Assembly: GCA_002682825.1 (NCBI GenBank)
Contig: NOKP01000018.1
Location: 404,827 to 468,826, forward strand
Direction of reading: 5' to 3'
Length of the DNA stretch: 64,000 nucleotides
DNA from: Neonectria sp. B-13
Lineage: Eukaryota > Ascomycota > Sordariomycetes > Hypocreales > Nectriaceae
The translations under genes and the position numbers were made by a program. Each line of letters opens with the position of its first letter. The stretch's first letter is position 1. The notes beneath the pieces are model-generated. The model was not told where the DNA came from. It worked only from the letters and a program-made list of their open reading frames with translations, and ran no database searches. Positions 1 to 11,438 of this stretch are shown one piece after another.

Positions 1-644
1 TTTGGAGTTCCTGGTAGGGCTGCTGGCTAGTGAGCTCCTGGATGCGGCGCTCAAGGGCCTCGATCTGGTTCTTGGTGCGCTCGCGGATGGCGCGCTGGGC
101 CTCGCGGTCTGGGGAGTGTTAGCTGTGGGTGTCGTCTCGTGGTGCTGAATAATGCGTGATGGGATATAGAGGGTAGAGTGAGTAGGGGACGAGGCCATGA
201 AGCTAGATCAAGAACCAACATCTATTCCACGGCATGCACGCGGAGGCGACAAGGGTGTCATTGCATGGCTTAATCGTCCATGATATATCACCAAGCTAGC
301 CCCGCCATTCGCCCCCAGGGGCAGCCTCCCTAAAGAGGAAGGACGCGAGCAACAGGAACGCAGCGCAGCACCAGCACAGGGAGCGACATACCGTTCGCAC
401 GCTTCTTGGCGAGCTGGTCCGGGGTCAGGTTCGCGACGCCTCGACTGCCGGGCCCCATCTTCTTCTTCTTGCGGGGGTTGCCGCTGGCGGAATCATCGCC
501 GCCGGGGGTGGACGCGTCGGCCTCGCGCTTGGAGCCGGACACGGAAGCTTCGTCGCCGGGTGTTGGCGGGGCGGGGCTCTGAAGGGTGGCCGAGTCGATG
601 CCGGCGTCCGCACCGAAGGCGGGAGAGTGGGATCCGGGGCTCAT
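1..644 (-). CDS. bZIP transcription factor, 5' part only (gene runs off the left edge)
   Basis: The start is ATG at 644-642. Exon 1 is 392-644 and the intron is 109-391 (donor GTATGT, acceptor CCCCAG). Exon 2 starts at 108 and continues past base 1. Exon 1 encodes a Ser/Pro/Gly-rich leader with a basic patch (RKKKKMGPGSR) and the lead-in LTPDQLAKKRAN. Splicing joins this directly to DREAQRAIRERTKNQIEALE, so the splice falls inside the DNA-binding region. The joined NDREAQRAIRER stretch resembles the basic region of a Pezizomycotina-specific bZIP class, and EALERRIQEL starts the leucine-zipper heptads. Known family members are nuclear DNA-binding regulators that often carry a C-terminal fungal domain, which is not visible here. 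Target genes and symbol cannot be assigned. The exon join preserves phase exactly (AAC G / AC), which supports the model. Confidence 0.85.
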
Positions 645-1994
645 TGGAGGTGGCCGGGTGGGTGGGTTGCCCGGAGAGTCCGGAGAGGAAGCGGGTGGAT
701 GAAAGGAGTCGAGCGCGGTGGGTTGGTGGAACTGGTGGGACTGGTGGTGGCTCCCCCTTGTCTCTCAGCTCGCCGCCTCCACGGCCTAGCTCTCTCTCGC
801 TGCGGGAGATCCGTCCTCGTTCCGCCCTCGTCTCCGTCGCGTGGCCTCTCGTCTCCTCCCTCTCCTCTCCGTCCGGCGCAGGATCGCACTGATGTGGGGG
901 CCACGCGCCGGTCGGTCAAGCTGCGCGGTTCGGCGTTGGCGTCGGCGTCGGGTCGCACGGGGGAATCTCACCCAGCTGCAGAAAGCCCTTTTCTTTTCCC
1001 TTTTCGTCCAGCAAAGAGCCAGCGTCTCGCCAGAAAAATTCCAGGATGCGGATGTGCGAAAAGTGGACAAAGTCGGGACGGGCCTATGGGACGGGGAGCG
1101 TTGACTCATAAAGCCCAGCACCTCCAGGTGGTGACCGAGTCATGGAACAATGCCGAAAGCTGGGGGACGCGCCCCTTTTTGTGGGACTGCAGGAGCTTCG
1201 ATGTGAGTGGTCGCTTTGCTTGAGCAGTTAGGCCCAAGGGAGGTTAGCTTTTGGCCGAGTTGAAGTGGTGGTGGCTGGCAAAGATACACGACAGGCATTC
1301 GGACAACAGCTAGCAGGTGCCTAGAGTCAGGTGACCAGCGAGATCTCACCGTGGCATGCCGCAAGCAAATGAGTTTATCTTGGTAGGTACCGTTCATGAG
1401 CTTCTACTTGCCTATCCCCAGGTAAATACGTGGGTAGACATCAACAAAACATGAATCAATAGCCCGGTCTAGGTCCCTCCCGTCTTGATCTCGACCGCAT
1501 TCATGACAATCAAAGCTACCAAGACCCGTCCCTCCAGGAACCACACAATAACATTCCAGCCTCTCCGAGCCAAGAAACCATAAAGAAAATCACTTCAATC
1601 CTACATGTCCCAGAGACCGGCGCCACGCTTCTCACCATCTCCTGCTTCCGGGTTGCTCAATCCTGCATCAGATGTCCGTCCATATTATCCGATAATTGAA
1701 TCCGATCTCGGCTCCGTTCCTTGTGCTTTTCATCTGCGTATTCTAGTACAATGCCCACAGCTGCCATTGATCCCGCTTCCCTTCGTTTCCCTTTCCCGTC
1801 CTTTGTGACGTTTCTCTGGCCCTTTCGATGCCTCTTTTACACTTGTCTCGTCTCGTCTCGCCTTGTCTTGTCTTGTCTCAGCCACCTTTCATCTCGGCAC
1901 TAATGCCCTCACCTAAGCAACCCACACACATGTCTCAATAATCAACATATGTACTGAACCACATCCCATTTCTCAGTCACACTGTCGCGACGGC
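645..1994. other. Intergenic: upstream of the bZIP gene, downstream of NIC96
   Basis: About 1.35 kb with no convincing coding exon. The open frames at 560-1223 on the plus strand are GC-rich, overlap the bZIP start region and have no family resemblance. It should hold the bZIP promoter (immediately right of 644) and the 3' untranslated region of NIC96 (left of 1995), with a pyrimidine-rich pentamer repeat at 1843-1879. Confidence 0.6.
1843..1879. repeat. Pentanucleotide microsatellite (TCTCG/TCTTG)n
   Basis: Consecutive TCTCG units drift into TCTTG units over about 37 bases, about 115 bases downstream of the NIC96 stop codon. This is simple sequence with no coding role seen. Confidence 0.8.
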
Positions 1995-4900
1995 TTATTC
2001 CGCCGAAGCCCTTGCCAGGGCCTCGTGGAGGTGAGGCGGGAAGCGATACCGCAGCTGGCTCGTGTACGTCGTCAAGTCCAGCGTCATTTGCTTTAGCTGG
2101 TCCACCATCATTCGTCGCGTGCCCTCGTTGCCGCTGAACTGCCCGTTGGTGAGCTGTTCCTTCTGCCGCACGCAGGAGATAATGGTCCACATGAGCAAGT
2201 TCGGTACATTGATCGACACGGGCTGCGACAAGCCAGAGAATTTGGACGCGTAGGCCCGGATGATGCTGGCATCGCCGGCGGCATCCAGCGGCAGGATCTC
2301 GAGGCTTCGAATTTTCTAATCCAAACATTAGCATACCACATCTCTCTTGTTTGAACCCGACTGGGGTCACAACTTACGTCGAGGCACTGTGCCCATTGCC
2401 CAACCTCGACCAGGCTCTTGATGCTGCTCATTTCCAACAGGACTCGGCACGCCACCTTATTCTGGTCCTGGATCCTTCTGTAGAACATGGCGTCCCGCTC
2501 GTACATTGACATCATGGTCTTGGCGAGTTCTACCGGGTCATCGATGGATGCCAGGCTTAGGCTGCTGCCCAGCTCCGCCTCCTGTTCACCGGCACGCGGC
2601 TTGACTGGCATCAACCGCATGGGGTCCTCTCCAATCTCTAGCGAGATGGCTTCGCTCAGAGCCCGGCTGACAATGGCCACGACCGTGTCGTACTCGCCCG
2701 CCAGGTGATACAGCAGCACCGAGTCTGTGGTTCGCCCGTTCTCGTCTGCAAAGCTGGCCGCCTGTAGCGTAACAGTGTTGACAAAGTCGTCTTCAGCATC
2801 GAGACTGATGAGAGGGCCGCGCTCCTCAACGATGCCGCGGATCCGTCGTCCGTCTGGTCGGATGTCGCCAATCAGCTTGCTAAACTCCCTTGTCTCCAGC
2901 ACCAGCTCCCGCAGCGCCTCGTGGCAGAGGTTGCCGTGTCGTTGACCTGCCTCCCCACCGAGGTCCTGGTTTAGGCAGATCAGGGTTAGGTAGTCCACCG
3001 CTGATACCACGTCCGCGGCTCTGAAGTCACGGGTGTAGTACCCAATCATTCGACCGAAGTTGATCTGAGGCAGGTTCTTGGTGCTGTAGCTGCGCAGGTC
3101 GTTGGACGGCGATATGGCGTCACTAGGTCGAAGCAGACCATAAAAGGCCAGGGCGAGGCCGAAATGCACGGCATCGACGTAGGAGAAAGGGTACAGGTAG
3201 GCGATGGCGTCCTCAAACATACCCGATAGGATCTGCAGGTAGAAGAACATGCCAAAGCTGCCGTTGCTGTCTTCCGAGTTAGCCTTGGGGAAGTGCTTCA
3301 GACCAATCTCTTTGATACTCGATTGCAGTTCCGCCAGGCCGTACGACTCCCCAGCCATCTCAATCGTCTTGTCGCCCTCCCTCGCCAGGTTGAACTGAAG
3401 CCAAATCCAGTCGTTGATATCCGTGTTTAGTCCCTCTAGGTTGCGGTTGCTCAGTTCAATTCGTCCAATCACCTTGTAGCAAGCCATGCGGAAGGGGTCG
3501 ATCGAGTTATCGGGAGCGTTGCGTGATCGCTGGATGTATTCGTTCGTGCAGCGGTCCAGAAGTTTCCTGTTAGTGAGCCGCCGGTCCTCGCTGGCAGCGT
3601 AGTTGTTCAGGTAGGTGGCAAAGGTCCGGTCGATACCCCGGAACTGGTTGGTGTTATCGTTGACATACTTGGCAGCTTCGCTGACATGTCCCGAGCGGAG
3701 TAGGTAGAAGACAATTGCCCACACGTACTCGCCCTGAACCTGCTGCAGATCCGTGTTGTCGGGCACCAAGTCCTTGCGTGCGGATCGCAACCGGATATAC
3801 GCCTTGATCTTGTTGACGATGTCGGGGAGACCACCCAGCTTCGCTTCGTGCGGGTGCTTTGCGATGAGTGACTCAACCTCACGGAGGAACTGCTTCTCGA
3901 GGAACGTGTTTGCACCGGAGAGGATACGCTTCCTCAGCTCCACAGACTTGGGCGAGTTGAGGTTCTCGTCCAGATACATTCCGGCAAACTCGCGCTCCTT
4001 GGCTGTCGCACTGTTGAGCGTTGTTTCAGCATCGGGGTTCTCGCCCACTATCTCCATAACGGCCAAGTACGCCTCGACAACGTGAGGAGCATGGGGGTCG
4101 TGGGACTTTTGCTCTACAGCCGCCAACTCAGAGAGGATGGGATAGGGCCGCTTTTGCAGACGGGCTGTGTTAAGATTGCGGATCTTCTCCGACAGACGTC
4201 CTTGCCTCTCGCGCAGAACCCGGTCATCGGAAGAAACGCGGCCGTCTAGGATTACTGACGACTCAGAGGAGCGGTCGACGTCGGAAAAGTCGGACTGATG
4301 TGCGCCGATCCGACTAGGGGTGCCAATGACGGAGCGCTGGAGCGTCGACTTGCCCAATACGCTGCTCTTACCAGCCCGCGGCGCAGAGCTCTGGGCCTTG
4401 CTCCTCCTCGAGCGGCCGAACCCGCTCTGGGACTCACGACCAGGCGCTGTCGTCTCCTCGCGGGGCTTGATGCCAAAGTGCTGATAGATTCGCTTGCGCT
4501 GCGCGTCCCACTCCATGGTCACGTTATCCTCCAGGAAGTTATCAAAGTCGCGAACCGATCGGTCGAGTCCATCGGCAATCATGCTTAGAGTCGTCTTCGT
4601 TTGGAGGTTCGACAGGTATGTCTCGACATCGACCTCGCTAGGGGCATAACCTCGGCTTGCTTGCTCAACCCGTCCACCCTGGACATCAAGCATGCCGAGA
4701 TCCTTGGCAGCAAGGCCGGGGTCGACTCCAGATGCGGCAAGGAGGTAATGAGCCTTGCCGTCCAATGGCTTCTCGTTGGGCTTGGACTGTAGCTTCCTCA
4801 ACCGATGGCGCAAATCGCCCAGGCCTAGCTCCAGGCTGGGGAGATCCTCCATGTTGGACTTGCCCTCTGCCTTCTGGCTCTTGGCAAAGAGACTGTCAAA

Positions 4901-5623
4901 GTAAGCACCCGCGGGTTGCGACTGGGTCTGAGACTGGCCAAGAGGTGCCTGGCTTGCGAAGAGGCTCCCACCCATAGTGTTGGGAGCCATGATGCTTCCT
5001 CCAAGGATCGAGTTGTTCATCTGAGGCTGCTGCTGTGTAGTATTCGTAGCGCCAAACATAGAGGGCCTTGCCGTCGAAAAGCCGCTCGTAGCAGGCTGGG
5101 TCGTCGAGGCGCCAAAGAGCGATGGCTTCTGCTGTGTCTGTTGCTGGTTACCGCCGAAGAGGCTACCTGTGTTCGCCGCGGGGGCGCTCTGAGCGGGCTG
5201 GCCGAAGAGTCCTGTCGTGCCCGTCGGGTTGGGCTGTTGCTGTGTCGTCGGCTGGCCGAATAACCCCCCCATCCCCATACCAGGCTGGGTCTGCTGCTGT
5301 TGTTGCTGCTGTTGCTGTTGCTGTTGCTGCGGCTGTGGCTGGCCAAACAGCCCACCGGTAGCAGGCTTGGCCGTGCCTAGTCCACCAAACAATCCTCCAC
5401 CCGCGGCACCGGTCTGTTGTTGGTTCTGAGTCGCGGGCTGGCCGAAGAGACCTCCTCCACCTGCGATACCGGTCTGTTGTTGAGTCTGTGCCGCAGGCTG
5501 GCCGAAGAGACCTCCCCCCGAAGTGCCGCCCTGCTGATTCTGCGCTGCTCCACCGCCAAACAGCGAGCCTCCAAGGCCGCCGGCCGTGTTGCCAGTGCCA
5601 GCAGTCTGCCCGAAGAGAGACAT
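1995..5623 (-). CDS. NIC96: Nuclear pore scaffold nucleoporin Nic96/Nup93 with N-terminal GLFG domain
   Basis: Exon 1 is 2378-5623 and exon 2 is 1995-2315. The intron 2316-2377 has donor GTAAGT and acceptor ATTAG and falls after QWAQCLD. The product is about 1188 residues. Residues 1 to about 245 are Gln/Gly-rich, with six GLFG, four SLFG and one MFG motif and a 13-glutamine tract. From about residue 258 (MEDLPSLELGLGDLRHRLRKL) the sequence becomes a long alpha-helical NIC domain to the end. Nic96/Nup93 is an inner-ring linker that anchors the Nup62-type channel complex and binds the large inner-ring nucleoporins. Yeast Nic96 is about 840 residues and, as I recall, has no GLFG block, so the extra length here is that domain. 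The start is chosen at MSLFGQ because FG motifs begin there. An in-frame ATG 82 codons upstream (5869) lacks family character. Confidence 0.93.
5291..5329 (-). repeat. CAG/CAA tract coding for 13 consecutive glutamines in NIC96
   Basis: On the coding strand, 13 glutamine codons mix CAG and CAA between GLFGQPQP and TQPGMGMG. The mixed codons suggest selection or slippage followed by point change and not a pure recent expansion. It lies inside the FG domain and keeps the frame open. Confidence 0.9.
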
Positions 5624-6098
5624 GGTGAATGTGTGAGATCGCGCGTAGAGGTCGCGTAACGGCCGAGTGAGCGGCGAGAGGGTGGATTGCAGTGCCGACG
5701 GAGTCTTGACTGCTCGCGCAAAGGGGCAGGAGAAGAGTCGGTGGCCAAGATCGATGGTCGGCGCGCGTTGTCTAGAATTTTGGGACAGGCAAGGCTGGGA
5801 TGTTTGGGTTGAGACTTGGGAGCTTGGACCAATCAACGTCGTGAGAGGCTGCCAGGCAACGCCAGGCATAAGTTTAGGGGCCCACCACCACCTTTGTTCA
5901 ATCAAGTCTGAATAATCCACTGGTCTACCTAGTATTCGGCTTAACAATTCAATGATTCGCTACGACGAGAAAGAGCGCGAGCGTGTGGCAGAATCAAGAC
6001 AAAAACTCCCTCTATATTTTTCATCGACATCGCTTAGACACATGCACTCATTATGATTATATACCAGGACCCGGCTCTGGTGCCTACTGCCTGCCCCC
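5624..6098. other. Intergenic: NIC96 promoter and 3' end of the FGGY kinase gene
   Basis: This 475-base spacer separates two minus-strand genes. The part next to 5623 should carry the NIC96 promoter and leader, and the part next to 6099 the kinase 3' untranslated region. The NIC96 frame stays open upstream to 5947 but only by chance, beginning from a TTG codon. No other feature is seen. Confidence 0.6.
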
Positions 6099-8268
6099 TT
6101 AAACCCCAAACTCGGCCCCCCAAGTCGCAATCGCCTTGTCAACCTTGCTCCGGTATTGCTGTTGAGTCTTGCACATGTCCAAGAACACCTCGTACTTGGC
6201 ATCGAGCAGCGATTTCTCACCAGGGTCGCCATTGGGCTCAACCAATCGACCCCGCTTGCTCATGCGGTCCATGATGTTCCAAAGCGTCTCAGGCTCACTG
6301 CCGTCCGCCTTGTGGTGACTGGCCGCCTTGGCGCCGAGCATGGCCGCACCGTGGACAACAGCGGCGGTGACATAGCGAGGGATGAGGACAGGCATGCCGC
6401 ATGTGGTGGCCAGGAGGGCCATGAGGATGCTGTTCTGGCATTGGGAGCCGGACATGAAGATGGACGAGATTTCGTGGCCAGCATTGTTCATCTGCTCAAT
6501 GATCTGGCGCGTCTGCATGGCAATGAACTCCATAGTGGCATAGTACCAAAGGGCCATGTTGTCGGTGCTCTTGTCGCTGTCAAGTCCGATCATGCTACCC
6601 TTCATGTTGGGATCGGCGATGGGAGAACGGTTGCCCCACAAGTCGCCATAGAAGAAAAGATGACGACCCAGGTACGAGACGGACGGTGCGTTGTTGTTCT
6701 CGACCATGTACTCAAGGTGGGCGTTGAGGAAGTCGTAGATGTGCTTATCTTCAGCCTTGGCCAGAGCACAAGTCTCGGTGTAGGCAGGGTGGATATCGAG
6801 CATGTGCCTCAGCAGCTCACCAGTAGCTGACTGGCCACCCTCAGCCATCCAGTATTCCGGTAGTAGAACGTCTCGGTAAGGACCCCAGACACCGGGCACG
6901 AAGACGGGTTCCTTGGACAGGGCCAAGTGACAGGTAGAGGTGCCGGCAACAGCGGCTAGACGGGTGAAGGCCTGGGATAGATCGTTGTGAGGCATATTGG
7001 CGTTGAGCTCATCGTCACCGAGGTCGACCTTGGCGCCAACGGTTCCAATCCAGCCAGCATACGCGTCAATGACACCGCTTCCCACGGGAATGCCCATAGG
7101 CAGGCCGAGCTGGTAAGCAGCCTGTCGGCTTAGGGTGCCGACGGGCTCACCAGCACTGACATACTCTCCGTTCTGAACGAATGGTTAGCTCAATGTGTCG
7201 CAGGGGAAAAGCGCGAACGGGAATAAGGAAAGAGGCTCACCACCCCATTGACGCCGCCCATGCGCTGAAAGTTATCCTTCTTCAGGTCACCGAGGCCAAC
7301 CTCGTCGTAGAAGTCCTCCTGCCAGCCCTTGACGCTGCCGTCAACACCAACGGGGACGTAGCCTTGCTTGCAAACGACGCTGCAGTAGCTGCGGGTTTCG
7401 TTACCGGTCGCCAGATGGGTCAGAGCATCGGCAAGATCGTAGAACTTGCATCGGTCAAAGACCTCGGGGGGCATGTTGTTCTTGAGCCAGAGAACCTTGG
7501 GGATCTCCATCTCAATGCTCATCTTGCCACCGACGTACTTGAGCAGCTTGTGTTCAGTAGCGTTGATCTTGTCGGTCTCGGCAACAGGTCGGTGATCAAG
7601 CCATAGGATGACATTGCGGTCGTTACCATCGTTGGCAAAATCCGGACCCGTCACAGGCATGGGTTCGTCAGTGTCGTGGTTAAAGACAGCGAGGGAGCAT
7701 GTGGCGTCGAAGCCAATACCCTTGATCCTGTTCGGGTCGACAGCCGACTCGCTAACGACGCGACGAACACATTCGCAAATACATTGCCAAATGTCTGTAG
7801 TGGATTGTTCCTGGGCAGAAACTGTCAGCAAAGAGCCCTGGGCACCGAGGCAAAGAGACGTACATAGTAGCCATTCTCGGGCTGCCACAGCTTGATGTTC
7901 TCAGAGGCCAAAGCCTTGATGTCGCCCGTCTCGTCGATGATACAGGCGCGGGCAGAACCTGTGCCGACATCGACACCGATGTAGTGGTCCTATGTAAGAC
8001 AGTAAGGTCAGTCAAAGCAAGGTTCCAGCCTCTGACCTGCCGCCGCCAACACATCCAGCGGCGGCCCGGCTCAAGGAATGGGCTTGGCATACCAAAACGT
8101 TCTGGGGCCTGTCCATTGCAGAAAGATCAATTGTTAGCTGAGCTCTGGATATTCAGATGCGAGAAGGGCAAGAGTGAAGGTGTGAAAAAGAATGTCGAAG
8201 ATGGGAGAGGAAGAAAGGGGAGGGAGGGCTCACTCCATGGCCTTGATGGGCTTGTTGTATGAGAACAT
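6099..8268 (-). CDS. FGGY-family carbohydrate kinase, D-ribulokinase-like
   Basis: Five exons: 8234-8268, 8093-8108, 7864-7989, 7241-7810 and 6099-7172, with all phases consistent. The product is about 606 residues. The N-terminus reads DHYIGVDVGTGSARACIIDE, the ATP-phosphate-binding loop of the ASKHA/FGGY fold. DATCSLAV and WLDHRPVAE follow in the sugar-binding lobe. The C-terminal lobe contains GIPVGSGVIDAYAGWIGTVG and the SGSQCQNSILMALLA segment near the nucleotide site. Length and motifs fit the eukaryotic ribulokinase branch (human FGGY, yeast YDR109C), which phosphorylates D-ribulose to D-ribulose 5-phosphate in the cytosol, probably as metabolite repair. Exon 2 is only 16 nt. An alternative in-frame ATG (8116-8114) spans the exon-2 acceptor region and would give a shorter N-terminus. 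Substrate assignment is by family, not proven. Confidence 0.92.
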
Positions 8269-11200
8269 GGCGGGAGCTTTGGCGGCGCGGCGCGGCGCGT
8301 AAGAAGCACGATGCTTTTTATTGCCTAAACTCAGTCTGTCTGGTTGCGTTGAGGCTGGCTCCCAAAGAGGAAGAGGAGCGAAAGAGAGGGTGTCACCCCG
8401 CGATAGAGGAAGGTCTCGGGTGTGAGAGGGCGTGTGAGAGCGTCGGGTTTCTGTCTTGGACCTGTGAGCACTGAAGAGGGCGGGTGGGTGTGAGGTGAGA
8501 GTTCTGCCGTGTAACCAGCTCGAGAGGGGAAGAAAAGTACGTGGGAGGCGGGAGAGAAAAGAGAAAAGGATCAGACGCAGACAACGAAATACTTTGCACA
8601 GATTTGAAGAGACCAAAGCTCTTGGCCGAGACAGATGCGTACACACCGCGGGCGAGTTTGGTATCGATATCGTGGACAAGCTACCAAAGTCCATGCAGAA
8701 GCTTAGCTTGCCGTTTGCCATCGCGTGCGACCCCCACCAAACCCGCCACATTTTTTGGCGGGGGCATCGCATGGGGCCCCTTGGAAAGTTGGAGCACGGG
8801 GCCTAAGGGGCATGAAAAGAGGGCAGCTAAGACTGGGGAGGGGGGCGTGTGAATCACAGCTTCAGGCCCGGAAGCAGGGAAAACGAAGCTCTGGAAGCTT
8901 GCGATGCGTGATGGAGGGGTGGCAAAGAGCTGCTCCCTGGGCCATGACAGACGCTAAATTGCTGCTAGACCCATTGACGCGGGCTTCTTTTAGGGGCTCA
9001 TGAGAGGTTCTCATGGCACCCGTTTCTCGTGGATGGGTGGTCTTGATCTTCATAGCTCGGGATTGGGGACCTCTGCTTGCTCGTCTCGAGGGATTCCTTC
9101 ATTTGTTCTGCTCGGACCTGCCGCCGGAGCTGACCGCAGGGTTGCATCCCGATTCCCAGCTTCTCTGTCCCTGTGTCCCTGGCCGTGGGTTGGAAGTTGG
9201 CCGGGTTCTTTTCCCCACCACCAGGAATAAAAACCCGTTGAGGAGCGAAGCGGCTTGGCTATGGACTGGACCACCTGGACGCCGTTTCTCCCAGAATGCT
9301 GCTGCCTGCGGAAGCTGTTGACCGAAGCCAATAGTCTCCATCTGACTTACGGATCCCTAGGAGATGGACTACCAGAGCCCGATGCAGCTAGGACACTCGT
9401 GGTCAAGCACCTCGGTAGGCCCACGATCCGTCAGGACCTTGGCAGGACCTGTATGATCTCCGTACTAATGGGGTATGGATCTAAGGGACAGGCATCAGGA
9501 TATGTACCAGACCGAGAGAACGAGAGAACGAGAGAACGGGAGAGGCACGCACACACACAGAGAGAGGGATAGGAAAAGAAAGAAAATAATAGGGTGGGAT
9601 CAGTCAACACGGGACAAGCGGAGAGCGGCCTTCACCGAAGATGGCTTGGCTGCTTGAATGGTTGAATGGTAGAATGGTAGAATGGTAGAATGGGTGACAT
9701 GTTGATGGAGGGGGCAAGAGCAACTTTGAACTGCCCAGATGACCTCCAACCTGTTACGCCTTCCCCTTCAGCCAAAATGTGACCCCAATCACGGGGCTTG
9801 CAGAACTGAGAATCGAAAGAGGAAAAAGAAATGAGCCCTTCCCTCCTCTCCTTCTTCACTATCTCGTGTTTTATTCCCTCCAATACTTACTCAACTTAGT
9901 AGTAGTACTGCACTACTAGTAGATAGTACCTCCCGTCTTTTGCCCCTCCACCCCCACCATCTCTCCACGATCAACAACATCAGCGCCAGAACACCACCAT
10001 CCACCCGACTCCCACTCACGAAATGTCTCGCGTCCTCCTGACTTGTTGAGTCGCAGCACCCACCTTGCCATCGTGCAACTCCTAGCAAGTGGTGAAAGTG
10101 CCGAGCTAATCTACAACCTTCAATGGCTGCAGGTCTTTGACGCGCACGACTCACGATTCTCAATGATCGGCCACCACGACGCAACCGCATCCGCACCACC
10201 ACGCCCCGCCAGCCCTCGGGCTCTCCACATTTTGCACCCTCACCGCTGTGACTTCGCTCTTCTCCGGGCTTCCTCTCCCCAATCTTGGTGACCCATCCAC
10301 GTCTATCGTGCCTGCAACCATCGTGACATGAGACGAGGTGGCGTTGTGTTGTTGTCGTCGCCCCTGCCTTGCCTTGCTTTGCCTTGCCTGCAGCGGCGGG
10401 TACACACGAAATTTCAGTCTTGTTCAGATGACCTCGAAAAAAAAGAACGTGGCCGGGGGTTGGCAGTTTTGTCAGCCATCCATCCCGCGCCTAGTGCCTT
10501 GTGCCTCTGACGGAAGCGCGGGATCAGGGGCAAGTGGGTGTCCCGAGTGGCCCACAGCAAAGCTATTCTAACCGACTCTCTGGCTGCCACTGACTATGTA
10601 GTTATGAGTCCTGGTTCCTCTTCCTCGAGAGACGGGGTTGTGTCGTCGTTCGGCATTTGGGGGAGTCGACATAGCATTTGCGGCACAAGCTCCTCGCATC
10701 CCTGGACAGTGGGACCAGGGCCTGCATCCGGGCGTGGGCGTGTCCCAGAGCTTCGGCTTCGGGCTTCCAGATCCGGTCCATCCGTGGCCATTGAACGTTG
10801 GGGTCGCTGTCAGCAATTGGCCAATGGCAATATAGCTAGCTGACTCTTCGCCTGGATGCCAAGGTGCCCACCGAGACACAACCGTTCCTCCTCACCCGTG
10901 CCGGTGAGAGTCCTCAACGCCCGTCGCATGTCGCATCGAGACCCGAGGCAGCAACACACTTTTCCTCGCTTCTCGGACTGCAAAGCAGTTGCAACCGCGG
11001 TGACTATCGTCTGTAAATGGTTTACTGCGAAATTATTCCATCTTCATGACCGGTCCAGCCTCATTGGATTGGTCCTCGGTTGCTTGGCCTCTCGATTCAA
11101 CTTGACGGGACCAAATGCTTTCTTTGCCGACTCTACACCCGATCTGTCGACCACGGATATCTATCATTAATTCTGCGTACGAAGACGGAGTTCACCCACC

Positions 11201-11438
11201 AACGAAATAGCTTCTCCAGCTCGAATAACCCTAGCCCCTCACTGTCCCTTTCCTGACTACAACGCTGCTCTAGCGCCGTCGTCCCAAGCTCTCTTCTATG
11301 CATGAAATCCTCATACACTATGCCATGTAACACTTCTCCTCCTACGCTGACACCATGATTTTCTCTCCTATCTAATCCTTTCGCATAGTGCGAGATCGTA
11401 TTACAAAAAAGAAAGTGCCATAAACTCATAGACCGTCG
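8269..11438. other. 3.2-kb intergenic region, no gene recognised
   Basis: This lies between the FGGY kinase start and the end of the next minus-strand gene. The open frames here are short, mutually overlapping and compositionally biased, and I found no spliced model with conserved character. It holds the kinase promoter near 8269, an 8-bp tandem repeat near 9654 and a GAGAAC-type repeat near 9515-9540. A transcribed non-coding RNA cannot be excluded. Confidence 0.5.
9654..9693. repeat. Tandem 8-bp repeat (GGTAGAAT)n
   Basis: One GGTTGAAT unit is followed by three GGTAGAAT units and a partial copy. It is a short perfect-to-near-perfect minisatellite in non-coding sequence. Confidence 0.85.

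Noticed and set aside
627..1223. 198-codon plus-strand frame divergent from the bZIP gene
   Set aside because: Arg/Ser/Gly-rich, overlaps the bZIP start, and competing frames on both strands are of similar length, as expected for GC-rich non-coding DNA.
5624..5947. N-terminal extension of NIC96 beyond MSLFGQ
   Set aside because: The extension opens from TTG, the in-frame ATG at 5869 gives non-conserved sequence, and FG motifs start exactly at 5623.
6156..6830. 224-codon plus-strand frame antisense to the FGGY kinase
   Set aside because: Shadow of the real minus-strand exon; it has no initiation context and no family-like sequence.
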